Positions 25,405 to 34,231 of a stretch of DNA of 64,000 bases are shown piece by piece. A program made the translations under genes and the position numbers. The stretch lies in NCBI GenBank assembly GCA_040275305.1, contig JBEOJY010000033.1:31217-95216 (forward strand), read 5' to 3'. The notes under the pieces were generated by a model. The model had not been told where the DNA came from and made no database searches. It saw nothing but the letters and a program-made list of their open reading frames with translations. Each line of letters starts with the position of its first letter. Positions within the stretch are counted from its first letter, which is position 1. The stretch is from JBEOJY01 sp040275305. Lineage in GTDB: Bacteria; Pseudomonadota; Alphaproteobacteria; UBA9219.

Positions 25405-27168
25405 ATGAACGAACACGATAAAAACGAACTCTCCGAAATTTTGTTGGCCTCCGGAGACGCCGGTTACGAGTGGGACTTGGCGGTCGACCGAATCACGTGG
25501 TTCGGCGCGTGGGATAAAATATTTGGCACAAACTGCCTTCCGCCACATGACTCGGAGAAATTGTATAATATCATATTTACTGATGACAGGCCGCTTGTCT
25601 TCGGTAGCGAGGAGCTTACTCTCGATCGCCACTATAGGTTACTGCTTGCCAACGGCTCGCTTGTCTGGGTCCATGAACGCGGAACAGTCTTGCGCGAAAA
25701 CGACCAAGCCGTCATACAGCGCGGCGTTTTGCGCCTTGAAGACAAGCGTCCGCAAGAACGCATCGCTTATGCGGAAATGCAAGGGCGCGACGTTCTTACA
25801 GGATGCTACAACCGCGCGCATATGCTTAGTCAAATTGCCAAGGCGACTGAGACGGCCAAGATGTCGTGCAGAACGGCAAGTTATTTTGTAGTCGGCGTCG
25901 ATAAGATGTCATTCGTCAACGAGGCCGCAGGCATGGAAGTCGGCGATGCCTTGTTGCGCGGCGTTGCCGAGCGACTGTCCCAGATTATTCCGGGCCGCGC
26001 GATGTTGGGGCGCGTTGGAGGCGACATGTTCGGAGTTCTCCTGCCGGAACCGCTGGGTTCGGACATGGAGCGCATGGCCGAGCGCGTTCTACACAGTTTC
26101 CGCGATCAGCCAGTCGTCACGAGCCAGACTCCGTTGCACATAACCGTTTCCATTGGCGGCGTGCGCATGCCTATGATCGCTAAGAACGCGACGGAGACGA
26201 TGATATTCGCAGAGCAAGCGCTCCACGACGCGCATCAGCGCGGACGCAATCTCTTTACCGAATATACGGACTCGCCGGAACGCGCCAATCAGAACCGCAA
26301 GATTTTAGAGCTTGGTGAGCGTATTCAGCATGCCTTTAAACACAACGGATTTCGTCTGGCCTTCCAACCGGTTATTGAAACTGCGACTGGGCAGGTGCTG
26401 TTTTATGAAACTCTGGTTCGTATGCTTGGCAGCGACGGCGTTCTCGTAGCCGCAGGGCAGTTTGTTCCAGCCATTGAGCAGATGGGGCTGGCGTTTGAGC
26501 TGGATCGTCTTGTGCTCGACATGTCAATCAAAGAACTTGAACTTACGCAGAACCTATATCTTGCGGTTAACGTATCGGGATTAACGGCCGCGCAAGCCGA
26601 TTGGCCTGACCACGTGCAAAAGGTGCTTGGCGGGAAACCTGATGTCGCTTCGCGACTCATCATCGAAATCACTGAGACCGCTGCAATCGTCGATGTCACT
26701 GAAACGCGCCGCTTTGTCGATTCGCTTCGCGAGCTAGGCGGGCGGGTCGCTCTTGACGATTTTGGCGCAGGTTTTACCTCGATCCGCCATTTGCGTTCGC
26801 TGTCGCTGTCAATCATGAAGATCGATAAAGATCTTCTGCACAACATTCTCACGAATGGCGAACAGCAGCACCTTGTGCGCATGTTGATTGAGTTGGCGCG
26901 CGGCCTTGGCCTTAAGACCGTGGCGGAAGGCGTGGAAACGGAAGAAGTCGCTGATTGGCTGCGCCGAGAAAACGTCGACATGATGCAGGGATACTATTTC
27001 GGCAAGCCTTCGCTGGAACGCCCATGGCTGGAGTTGGAAGGCGCGCAGGCTCCGTTTGACAAGTTGAGCAAGATGTTAAGCGATACCAAGTCAGGAATGC
27101 TGAACGCGGTCAAAGCTTTTTCACCCTTAGAATCGTTGGCAGGTTCCCAAAATCCATCGGGTCATTAG
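25405..27168 (+). CDS. PAS-GGDEF-EAL c-di-GMP protein with degenerate GGDEF
   Basis: 587 residues. An N-terminal PAS-like sensor (about 10-110), a GGDEF domain (about 115-290) and an EAL domain (about 300-550). The cyclase signature reads RVGGDMFGVLLP: GGDMF in place of GGDEF loses the key Glu, so synthesis is unlikely. The EAL domain keeps its catalytic set: YETLVRM (E of ExL), AVNVSG, IIEITETAA, VALDDFGAGF, IMKIDKDL, VAEGVET and MMQGYYFGKP. It probably degrades c-di-GMP, with PAS and GGDEF regulating. No membrane segment is seen. Confidence 0.9.
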   Translation: MNEHDKNELSEILLASGDAGYEWDLAVDRITWFGAWDKIFGTNCLPPHDSEKLYNIIFTDDRPLVFGSEELTLDRHYRLLLANGSLVWVHERGTVLRENDQAVIQRGVLRLEDKRPQERIAYAEMQGRDVLTGCYNRAHMLSQIAKATETAKMSCRTASYFVVGVDKMSFVNEAAGMEVGDALLRGVAERLSQIIPGRAMLGRVGGDMFGVLLPEPLGSDMERMAERVLHSFRDQPVVTSQTPLHITVSIGGVRMPMIAKNATETMIFAEQALHDAHQRGRNLFTEYTDSPERANQNRKILELGERIQHAFKHNGFRLAFQPVIETATGQVLFYETLVRMLGSDGVLVAAGQFVPAIEQMGLAFELDRLVLDMSIKELELTQNLYLAVNVSGLTAAQADWPDHVQKVLGGKPDVASRLIIEITETAAIVDVTETRRFVDSLRELGGRVALDDFGAGFTSIRHLRSLSLSIMKIDKDLLHNILTNGEQQHLVRMLIELARGLGLKTVAEGVETEEVADWLRRENVDMMQGYYFGKPSLERPWLELEGAQAPFDKLSKMLSDTKSGMLNAVKAFSPLESLAGSQNPSGH

Positions 27169-27194
27169 ATCCTCACTTTTCTCTGTCAACTTGT

Positions 27195-29102
27195 CTATGT
27201 CCCTCTGCGAAACGTGTCATGAATTTTTTGCGCAAGGGCGGGGCTGATGCCCTGCACGCGAGCGAGGTCTTCAACGCTGGCTTCGCGGGCGGCTTTGGCT
27301 GAGCCGAAATGATGGAGCAGGGCGCGTTTGCGTGCCGCGCCGATGCCGGGGACTTCCTCCAGCCCCGAATCCCCGATGGCTTTGGTTCGCTTGGCGCGAT
27401 GCGTGCCTATGGCGAAGCGGTGCGATTCGTCGCGCAAGCGTTGAAGGTAATATAGAACGGGGTCTTCGTGCGGAAGGCTGAAGGGTTCGCGACCTTCCAT
27501 GAAGAATCTTTCGTTGCCTGCGTTGCGGTCAGGGCCTTTGGCGATGCCAACAATTTTTATGTCGTCGCCCAAACCCATTTCGTTCAGCACTTCGTGGACT
27601 TTTGAGATTTGCCCCGCGCCGCCGTCGATAAGCAATAGGTCTGGCCACATGGCGGACTGTTTCTGCGGGTCTTCCTCGATCAGGCGGCGAAAGCGCCGCG
27701 TCATGACTTCGCGCATCATGGCGAAATCGTCTCCGGCGGCTTGCGCGTCGCGGATGTTGAATTTGCGGTAGGTCTTGCGCAGGAATCCTTCGGGACCGGC
27801 GGCGACCATCACGCCGACGGCGTGGCTGCCAGATAAATGCGAATTGTCGTAGATTTCTATGCGTTTCGGAGGCTCCTCCATGCCGAATAACTCGGCGAGC
27901 TTTGCCAGAATGCGGACTTGCTCGGTGGCGTTGGCCAATTTGCGGGCAAGGGCTTCTTTGGCGTTACGAGACGCCAGCGCGATGAGGCGGACCTTGTCGC
28001 CTGCTTGCGGCACTGTCAGCGTGACCTTGCGGTCGGCTCGTTGCGACAGGGCTTGCGCGAGAATCTCGCCATCGGATGGTTCGTGGCTCAGCAGCAAGAG
28101 GGGGGGCGGGATTTTGTTTTCATAGAATTGCGCGAGGAAGGCGCTCAAGATATCTGCAGAGCTATCCTCGATGTCATGTTTCGGGAAAAACGTTCTGGCT
28201 CCGTAATTGCGGTCGTCGCGGAAGAAGAAGACTTGAATGGCGGTTTGTCCGCCGCTTTGTTCAAGCGCAAAGATATCGGCGTCGCCCAGATTGTTTACGT
28301 TAACATCCTGACGCGACTGGATGGAGGTCAGTGCGCGGATGCGGTCGCGCAATCTAGCGGCGGTTTCATAGTCAAGCGCGTCGCTGGCGGCTTGCATCAG
28401 TTCCGAGAGCTTGTCTTGGATGGAGCGGCTCTTGCCACTTAAGAAGGAGACGGCGTCTTGCGCTTGCGCGGCGTAGGTTTCTGGCGTGACGTAGCCAACG
28501 CAGGGCGCTGTGCAGCGCTTAATATGATACTGCAAGCAGGGGCGCTTGCGGTTGGCGTAGACGGCGTCGGAGCAGGTGCGCAACATAAAGCCGCGCTGCA
28601 GGACGGCAAGCGTTTCGTTGACGGCGCTGCCGGAGGCGAAGGGGCCAAAATAGCGGCCTTTACGGGTTTTGGCTCCGCGATGTTTCAGAAGCTGGGGGGC
28701 TTCATGATCCTGCGTAATCAACAGGTAGGGGTAGCTTTTGTCGTCGCGCAACAGGATGTTGAAGGGCGGAAGGTGTTTTTGGATGAAGTTCGCTTCGAGC
28801 AACAGGGCCTCGGCTTCAGTGCGGGTGACGACGATTTCGACGCTGCGGATTTGCGCGACCATACGCTGGAGCCGGATCGGTAGGCGCGCGCGCTGGGTAT
28901 AGGAATTGACACGGCGGGTCAGGTCTTTCGCTTTTCCGACATAAAGCACGATGCCTTTGCCGTCGATCATGCGATACACGCCGGGCTGGGGCGGGATGGT
29001 CTTAAGTTGCTCCTTCAAAACACTCGCGCCGATGTCGAAACCCGTCTGGCCTTTGGCCAGAGAGCTAATGTTATCAACGAGATCCGGCTCACGCTCGGCC
29101 AT
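27195..29102 (-). CDS. uvrC: Excinuclease ABC subunit C
   Basis: A 635-residue nucleotide-excision repair endonuclease that makes the 3' and 5' incisions around lesions in complex with UvrB. Domains in order: GIY-YIG nuclease (QPGVYRMIDGKGIVLYVGKAKDL), a Cys cluster (RKRPCLQYHIKRCTAPCVGYV), UvrB-binding UVR motif (SALDYETAARLRDRIRAL), the RNase H-like C-terminal nuclease (IEIYDNSHLSGSHAVGVMV and DLLLIDGGAGQ) and a terminal helix-hairpin-helix pair (EVPGIGAARKRALLHHFG). Length is normal. GGGGAT lies about eight bases before the ATG. Confidence 0.97.
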   Translation of the reverse strand: MAEREPDLVDNISSLAKGQTGFDIGASVLKEQLKTIPPQPGVYRMIDGKGIVLYVGKAKDLTRRVNSYTQRARLPIRLQRMVAQIRSVEIVVTRTEAEALLLEANFIQKHLPPFNILLRDDKSYPYLLITQDHEAPQLLKHRGAKTRKGRYFGPFASGSAVNETLAVLQRGFMLRTCSDAVYANRKRPCLQYHIKRCTAPCVGYVTPETYAAQAQDAVSFLSGKSRSIQDKLSELMQAASDALDYETAARLRDRIRALTSIQSRQDVNVNNLGDADIFALEQSGGQTAIQVFFFRDDRNYGARTFFPKHDIEDSSADILSAFLAQFYENKIPPPLLLLSHEPSDGEILAQALSQRADRKVTLTVPQAGDKVRLIALASRNAKEALARKLANATEQVRILAKLAELFGMEEPPKRIEIYDNSHLSGSHAVGVMVAAGPEGFLRKTYRKFNIRDAQAAGDDFAMMREVMTRRFRRLIEEDPQKQSAMWPDLLLIDGGAGQISKVHEVLNEMGLGDDIKIVGIAKGPDRNAGNERFFMEGREPFSLPHEDPVLYYLQRLRDESHRFAIGTHRAKRTKAIGDSGLEEVPGIGAARKRALLHHFGSAKAAREASVEDLARVQGISPALAQKIHDTFRRGT

Positions 29103-29463
29103 GGTTTTGTTATCCCCTAAAGCTGTGGATAAGACTGTTTATAAGTCGTCCGCGCGTACCTGTTTAACACGGAAAGACGAAGGTTTATGCGCTTTGCTTA
29201 AAATGTGGGCAGTCTCTCTATCTGTCTGTATTCTAATAATATCTTTGTAAATAAAGCATGAAGTTTTGTTAACTTGCTGTTTAACCTGTTGTTACCGGAG
29301 CCGATGTTTCACGCTGTGCACAAATATCGTGGAGACGCATAACGGATTGCTGCTGTCAAGCGGGGTTTAATGAATTTTTAAGAGGTGTGGCAGGGCTGCG
29401 GGGGGGGGGTATATTCTGGTGAGTTGTTGCCTGATTATATATTTAACATTTGTTGCATTATTT
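29103..29463. other. Gene-free AT-rich region upstream of uvrC
   Basis: About 360 bp. It contains one perfect DnaA-box-like 9-mer (TGTGGATAA, 29124-29132), several AT-rich stretches (29230-29290) and a run of ten G at 29400-29409. One DnaA box is too little to call an origin. It probably holds the uvrC promoter. Confidence 0.35.
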
Positions 29464-29731
29464 GTAACTCTCAAGCTCTACTCAGGGGCATACAAACAAT
29501 ACTATAGTCAAACCAGATAAGTTCCTTAAATGCGCAATGAACGCCGTCATTGCGAGGAGCCTCCTTCAGGCGACGACCTGTCCGCCATAGTTGCGTAGCA
29601 ACGACGGCGGAAGCAATCCAGAATCCCACAGGACATCGCCACCGACTCTGGATCGCTTCGCATTCGCTCGCGATGACGGCGCTTTCCGCATTGTTTGTCT
29701 ACGTAACCTCAAAGTTAAGCTTGGGAGTTAC
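29464..29731. repeat. Family A MITE-like element (copy A5)
   Basis: Inverted ends GTAACTCTCAAGC (29464-29476) and GCTTGGGAGTTAC (29719-29731), matching at 12 of 13 positions. The core runs CGTCATTGCGAGGAG to CTCGCGATGACGG and includes the CCGCCATAGTTGCG module seen in A1 and A6. It lies just outside the left att site of the integrated element. Confidence 0.88.
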
Positions 29732-29779
29732 CATTATTTTTGTAATTTATTATGTGATTTATATCCACCAGCCAAGCCA

Positions 29780-29838
29780 TTGAAATAGCTGGTGGGTGCG
29801 ACAGGGATTGAACCTGTGACCCCTACCATGTCAAGGTA
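29780..29838. repeat. Left attachment repeat: displaced 3' part of tRNA-Val
   Basis: These 59 bases are an exact direct copy of 44785-44843, which overlaps the 3' half of the intact tRNA-Val gene from its terminator through the anticodon arm. The match stops at the anticodon stem, the usual crossover region for tyrosine integrases. The similarity continues imperfectly leftward to about 29764. The displaced half-gene cannot encode a tRNA. Confidence 0.93.
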
Positions 29839-29964
29839 ATAACTCGTAATTTTCTTTCGCTTCCTTTTGCTTTCCTAACCTTACTAATATGTTATATATC
29901 AATGTGATTTCTTATTTCCGGTAAGGTAGATGTCTTGCCGTAAATCACCGTAATTTCCCTTTAT

Positions 29965-29986
29965 CTGCTTCCTATGTGCTTCCTGT
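29965..29986. promoter_or_regulatory. Candidate integrase arm-binding site, left
   Basis: A 22-base sequence made of two GCTTCCT units separated by ATGT is repeated exactly at 44728-44749 near the other att site, in the same orientation. Identical short repeats just inside both ends fit arm-type binding sites for the DUF4102 N-terminal domain of the integrase. Confidence 0.55.
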
Positions 29987-30015
29987 AGGGGCGCTACCTT
30001 CAGAAAGGAATCATA

Positions 30016-31263
30016 ATGGTAAGGCTCACCAAGACGCATGTCGAGGGATTGAAACCGGGCGAACCGGACTATTTTGTTTGGGATGAGACTTTGCCAGGCT
30101 TTGGCGTTCGCGTGTGGCCTAGCGGCAAGAAGACCTACATCGCGCAATATCGGGCGGTAGGGCGAACGAGGCGGATCAAGATAGGCAATCACGGCGTTTT
30201 GACGGTCGAGGAAGCCCGCAAACAGGCAAAAGGCATACTGGGCGACGTCGCGCGAGGCGAAGACCCGCAAGAGGATCGCCTGACTCGCCGCAAGGCGATG
30301 ACAGTTTCGGAGCTTTGCGAAGCCTACCTCTATGCTGCGGAGCGCGGTCTTATCATGGGCAAGGGAGGCCGCGCGAAACGTGAATCGACTTTGGCGATTG
30401 ACAAGGGGAGGATTGAACGGCACATCAAGCCCCTGCTGGGCACCAAGCTTGTGCGCGAACTCACACCTTCGGATATAGGACGTTTTATTCGAGACGTTGC
30501 GTCTGGCAAGACGGCGGGGGTAGTTAAAACTGACCTGGTGCGCGGGCAGGCTATCGTTAAAGGTGGAGCTGGGACGGCTTCACGTTGCGCGGCGTTTCTG
30601 GGAGGCATGTTGAGTTTTGCCGTCGCGGAAGGCGTGATCGCGCATAATCCGGCGCGAGGCGTGAAGCGTCCGGCCTATGGTAAGCGAACAAGGCGCTTAA
30701 ACGCTGAAGAATACTGTCGCCTTGGCGAAGCCCTGCGCGTGCTGGAACGCGAAGGGGAAAGCTTGCAAGCAATTAAAGCGGCGTGGCTTCTCGCCCTGAC
30801 AGGGTGTCGCCTGAACGAAATCGTCGAGTTGAAATGGGCGGAGGTAGATGACGTCGGGCGTTGCCTTCGGCTTGAGGATTCAAAAGAAGGCGCGTCTGTG
30901 CGGCCTTTGGGGGCGCATGCCATGGAAATCCTGCGCAGCGTCGGGCGCAAAGACGACGCTTTGTTTGTGCTCGAAGCCGTGCGCGGAAAAGGCTCGTTCG
31001 GGGGCATGCCTCGCGCGTGGCGGCGGTTTGCGAAGCGCGCCGGGTTTGAGGATGTAACGCCCCACACGTTGCGCCACAGCTTCGCGAGCGTTTCGGGCGA
31101 TCTTGGCTTTGCGGACAGCACCATCGCCGCATTGCTGGGACATTCAACCGGAAGTATGACTTCGCGTTATGTGCACAAGCTTGATGCCGTGTTAATCGCC
31201 GCCGCTGATAAGGTTGCTGAGGCTGTTTGGGGGATGATGGAGGATGGGAAGAATAATGGTTAA
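30016..31263 (+). CDS. int: Tyrosine integrase with DUF4102 arm-binding domain
   Basis: 415 residues. The N-terminal DUF4102 domain (MVRLTKTHVEGLKPGEPDYF, then LPGFGVRVWPSGKKTYIAQY) is typical of P4-like island integrases that target tRNA genes. A SAM-like core-binding domain follows, then the catalytic domain with the R-H-R-H-Y set: TGCRLNEIVELKW, HTLRHSFAS, LLGHSTGSMTSRYVH. It would excise and integrate the element between the 59-bp repeats. It lies about 180 bp inside the left repeat and is transcribed inward. An AAGGAA precedes the ATG. Confidence 0.95.
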   Translation: MVRLTKTHVEGLKPGEPDYFVWDETLPGFGVRVWPSGKKTYIAQYRAVGRTRRIKIGNHGVLTVEEARKQAKGILGDVARGEDPQEDRLTRRKAMTVSELCEAYLYAAERGLIMGKGGRAKRESTLAIDKGRIERHIKPLLGTKLVRELTPSDIGRFIRDVASGKTAGVVKTDLVRGQAIVKGGAGTASRCAAFLGGMLSFAVAEGVIAHNPARGVKRPAYGKRTRRLNAEEYCRLGEALRVLEREGESLQAIKAAWLLALTGCRLNEIVELKWAEVDDVGRCLRLEDSKEGASVRPLGAHAMEILRSVGRKDDALFVLEAVRGKGSFGGMPRAWRRFAKRAGFEDVTPHTLRHSFASVSGDLGFADSTIAALLGHSTGSMTSRYVHKLDAVLIAAADKVAEAVWGMMEDGKNNG

Positions 31264-31336
31264 TGCTTTTACGCAACATTTTGACAAATTACCATTATTT
31301 TTCAATGCCTCACGATGGAAATCAACAATTGAAATT

Positions 31337-31353
31337 TAGGACAAAATGTCCTA
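31337..31353. promoter_or_regulatory. Operator-like palindrome TAGGACA-N3-TGTCCTA
   Basis: A perfect 7-bp inverted repeat around AAA, in the gap between int and the DUF3800 gene. Its size and symmetry fit a dimeric helix-turn-helix repressor site. A GC-rich hairpin (TTCCCGCA at 31371 pairing with TGCGGGAA at 31428) follows. Remnants of HigA-type antitoxins nearby might once have bound here. Confidence 0.5.
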
Positions 31354-31440
31354 CATTCAGCATACCTAGTTCCCGCACGCCGAATCGGCCCCGGATGGGG
31401 TTCTTGGCAGCAATCGCTAGCCTAGGCTGCGGGAATGCCT

Positions 31441-32049
31441 CTATCTAAATCTCCATAAGTTTGCGATCTTCGGTGCTATCATGCCGTGCCAGCGTGAGGC
31501 GTCTTTTTTACCGGAGTAGGTGCGAGCTATTGCACCGGTTACCATATCGGCAAGCTGTATCAGGTGGTCATTACGAGAGGAAAGAAAAGTAATTTTCTTA
31601 ATCTGGCCGTCTGGTATCATCCGCCTAATATATTGTGCCAGTTGCCTTTTGAACTCCCTGTCTCCGCTTTCGTCAATTTTAATGTGCGCCTTGTCTAGCA
31701 TATGAGTGTGCTGTGAAATAAGTTGCCGGACGAAATAGTTGTAAAAACTGTCATTGCTTGTCCTTAAATGCTGGCTGTAGATTTCAGACTTGCGGACAGC
31801 AAGCGCGTATATTGAATAGTCAAACGGCGCAACGGCGGTGAAAAAGGCGTCCCTGATTTCGGCGCGGCTGTTGCTAAATTTGAATTCAGGGTAGATTTTC
31901 CTTTCCGCTTGAAGCTTCTTAATCGCCGCACTGCACTTTTCGGCTTCATCAAATGCCTTGAACACAATCATGCAGACGACAAAGAACTGCGAAGACCCTT
32001 TTTGGATCTTGAAACCAGAATCGCCGCTTTCGTCTATGAGTATAAGCAT
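31441..32049 (-). CDS. DUF3800-family protein
   Basis: 202 residues. The diagnostic N-terminus MLILIDESGDSGFK and C-terminal block RNDHLIQLADMVTGAIARTY are the acidic motifs of DUF3800, an RNase H-like family of unproven biochemistry often found on mobile elements and near defence genes. Conserved acidic residues (Asp and Glu in IDESGDS, Asp in QLADM) could form a metal site. It is transcribed against the integrase and is probably an accessory cargo gene. A function in defence is only inference. Confidence 0.8.
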   Translation of the reverse strand: MLILIDESGDSGFKIQKGSSQFFVVCMIVFKAFDEAEKCSAAIKKLQAERKIYPEFKFSNSRAEIRDAFFTAVAPFDYSIYALAVRKSEIYSQHLRTSNDSFYNYFVRQLISQHTHMLDKAHIKIDESGDREFKRQLAQYIRRMIPDGQIKKITFLSSRNDHLIQLADMVTGAIARTYSGKKDASRWHGMIAPKIANLWRFR

Positions 32050-32204
32050 GGCCCTTCTTCATGGTAAGGATGATTTTGCGGAACTTCTCTATTAATATGC
32101 GTGTGTATATCAAATACAAAGCGTTCACCACACATAGTTCCGTTTTTGTAATAATGCACTCTTTGGTGGGAGATCGCAGCGCGTATGCTTTGTGTGGAGC
32201 GACG

Positions 32205-32363
32205 ATGGAAACAGCCTTGCGTTTAGGAAGGTTCTTCGGCATGTCGCCGGAATTCTGGATGAACGCGCAGGCGCATTATGACCTGTTGCTGGCGGAAGCG
32301 AAACTGAGCCGCTCCATTGCCCGTGAGGTAACACCTTATGAGGGGGATTGCGTCCGGGGGTAA
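32205..32363 (+). pseudogene. Truncated HigA-type antitoxin remnant
   Basis: The segment METALRLGRFFGMSPEFWMN with AQAHYDLLLAE is the C-terminal half of HigA/VapA-type XRE antitoxins (AETALRLARFFGTSPEFWLN pattern). The normal N-terminal helix-turn-helix residues are missing: the preceding in-frame residues show no similarity to the family. No HigB-type toxin gene is adjacent. I read it as a decayed toxin-antitoxin locus. Confidence 0.7.
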
Positions 32364-32369
32364 AAGCCG

Positions 32370-32483
32370 ATGATGGCAGCCATGAGCAAGAAAGCGTTTG
32401 AAAGCATTGCCGCGAGACTGCGCGAAGCCGTTGCACACGCGCAAGAGGATGATCGCGCGGAGGCGAGGTTTTTTAGTGCATGA
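32370..32483 (+). pseudogene. Truncated N-terminus of a second antitoxin/XRE-like protein
   Basis: A 37-residue frame, MMAAMSKKAFESIAARLREA onward, resembling the first residues of XRE-type antitoxins (pattern KxAFxKIAAGLxEAxAxA). The frame stops before any helix-turn-helix. It directly follows the HigA remnant, so recombination between antitoxin genes may have left both pieces. Translation of the short peptide is possible but unproven. Confidence 0.45.
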
Positions 32484-32582
32484 ATATTGATGAGCATTGC
32501 TGGACAGGCTATGCTAATCTGTGATCGAAACCGTAGATAATACGCTATCGTCTGAGTTTGTATGTTGGAAAAGGTCGCAAAA

Positions 32583-33041
32583 ATGAAACAACTTGTTCTT
32601 TGTTTGATTGTCACTTTATGTCTGTGCGGATGCGTTACAACCAAGGATCGGATTAATCAGCTTGATAGTCAAATTCGTCAGCTGGAGGCGGAGCAACGTG
32701 CTAAGTTGCACAAGGAAATAGAATTGTATCGCAATGAAAAGAATTCAACATGTACATCAAAAAATCTTACGTACGCTGGTCTAAATATACACGCTTTTGA
32801 GCTTTCTAATGATAGAATAGATTCTACTAGTGATTATGATTCAATCATAAAGAATGCCAATATGGCCCTTGAAGCGATCTTTGAACTTGCGGATTTAGCA
32901 AAGGAACGCAGGTGTTATAAAGATGCAGATAAACTATACCGCCATGTCATTGAAAGATATGTTGGAGTTTACTATTCTGGCTTTCGCGACAGAGCAAGAA
33001 TAGGCATTGATGACATAAGGGGATTACAAAAAATAAAATAA
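32583..33041 (+). CDS. Small lipoprotein of unknown function
   Basis: 152 residues from the ATG at 32583, beginning with a lipoprotein signal MKQLVLCLIVTLCLCGC whose lipobox is LCGC. A charged coiled-coil segment follows (RINQLDSQIRQLEAEQRAKL), then a C-terminal region with KDADKLYRHVIERY that resembles a TPR-like helix pair. Codon use is more AT-rich than flanking core genes, consistent with acquisition. The product should be membrane-anchored in the periplasm. Family not recognised. Confidence 0.6.
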   Translation: MKQLVLCLIVTLCLCGCVTTKDRINQLDSQIRQLEAEQRAKLHKEIELYRNEKNSTCTSKNLTYAGLNIHAFELSNDRIDSTSDYDSIIKNANMALEAIFELADLAKERRCYKDADKLYRHVIERYVGVYYSGFRDRARIGIDDIRGLQKIK

Positions 33042-33047
33042 AAAGCG

Positions 33048-33908
33048 ATGTGCAGCATGCCTATCAGTATAGATGAAGCAGTAACGGAAATTGTTGAAGC
33101 TTTACGTAAGTTACCTCCTCTGTTGGCTACGCATGATCCAAATTTGCGTAGTTCAAAGACAGGGTGCGATATAAAGATTACCGAAATGTTTGGTAGTTGG
33201 TGGCACAAACAGCATAAGGGCATGCCGCAAATTCCTGATCCTGGTGAACAGGATTATGCGCCTTTCCACGATGCTGCTTGGGAGTTGGCACGTAGGGGAA
33301 TTTTACGGGCAGGAAAAGCATTTCCTGGGCTTTATAGTTTCATAGGTGGTGAGGATATTGCTGGCAATGGTTACTCGCTGACTGAAATGGGTAGAGAGTG
33401 GGTCGCAAAATATGACCAGTTTGGGCATGTTCCTGTTGATCCCGGTCGTTTTGCGGCGCTTATTGCACCTTATGCACAAAAATTTGGCGAAGCATTTATC
33501 CAGCGCGTCTCGGAAGCAGCCGGGTGCTATCGCACATGCAATTATCTGGCAACGTGCGCCATGGCCGGAGCCGCTTGCGAATCGATCCTTCTTGCGCTTG
33601 CGATCAAAAAACAAGGCGATGAAGAGGCGGTTTTGAAGGCATATCTTGGGCGTGATGGCCGCCAAAAACTCATTAAAAGCCTATCCGGAAATTTGAATGG
33701 ACACATGCGGCAGGGTATTGAAACGGCAACACAGATACTTTCGTATTGGCGTGACAACGCTTCGCATGGGCACGCTACGACTGTTAGCGAGTTTGCTGCG
33801 CACGACGCCCTCTCGCGATTGTTGCGATTTGCACAATTCGCTGATGGTAAATGGGAAGTTCTTACCGCGAGTGAGGCTGTGCAAGCGCCGAATAGCCAAG
33901 CTTTGTAA
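33048..33908 (+). CDS. Protein of unknown function in the integrated element
   Basis: 286 soluble residues. The N-terminal part holds SWWHKQHKGMPQIPDPGEQD and LARRGILRAGKAF, suggesting a winged-helix-like segment; the C-terminal half contains CYLATCAMAGAACESILLAL-like helices followed by YWRDNASHGHATTVSE, an RxNxxHG-type motif found in several uncharacterised domains. It begins 7 bp after the lipoprotein gene and may share its transcript. No phage structural function is suggested; likely accessory cargo. Confidence 0.55.
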   Translation: MCSMPISIDEAVTEIVEALRKLPPLLATHDPNLRSSKTGCDIKITEMFGSWWHKQHKGMPQIPDPGEQDYAPFHDAAWELARRGILRAGKAFPGLYSFIGGEDIAGNGYSLTEMGREWVAKYDQFGHVPVDPGRFAALIAPYAQKFGEAFIQRVSEAAGCYRTCNYLATCAMAGAACESILLALAIKKQGDEEAVLKAYLGRDGRQKLIKSLSGNLNGHMRQGIETATQILSYWRDNASHGHATTVSEFAAHDALSRLLRFAQFADGKWEVLTASEAVQAPNSQAL

Positions 33909-34164
33909 GTCTGTATCCGAGTTGGCCATCATAACGATCCGAACAAGAACCTTCCTCAATGAGCCCCAAGTCAACAAGCTTTGCAATCGTCTTCTTTGAC
34001 GAACTTACGGCGTTTTTTGCTGGCGGCTCGAAAAGGGATGTCGAATTCGACATTCTCTGGAGAACTTTCCTCTCACGTTCGTTCAAGCGTGGAAGGACGG
34101 GCCAGATGGACGATTCCGCAGCAGTCTGGTGAACCATGAAAAAAAATCCTTGAGCGTGAGGCAT
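33862..34164 (-). CDS. Small winged-helix-like regulator candidate
   Basis: The frame is open to 34257 (131 residues). The region LPRLNERERKVLQRMSNST, followed by SSSKKTIAKLVDLGLIEEG and YRLTKLGYSAL, has the layout of a winged-helix DNA-binding domain. The two possible starts at 34233 (ATG) and 34257 (GTG) would overlap the start of the opposite gene; the internal ATG at 34164 avoids this and is used here. The 3' end overlaps the convergent 33048 gene by 47 bp. The start is uncertain. Confidence 0.45.
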   Translation of the reverse strand: MPHAQGFFFMVHQTAAESSIWPVLPRLNERERKVLQRMSNSTSLFEPPAKNAVSSSKKTIAKLVDLGLIEEGSCSDRYDGQLGYRLTKLGYSALAQPHSR

Positions 34165-34231
34165 TGACACGGCCCTGCGAATATGGTCTAGTAACCGTGT
34201 TGCTATCTCACGATATTTTTTGGGGATCTCC

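Noticed and set aside
29124..29132. DnaA-box 9-mer upstream of uvrC as a sign of a chromosomal origin
   Set aside because: Only one clear box in the region and no dnaA, parA or other origin-linked gene nearby.
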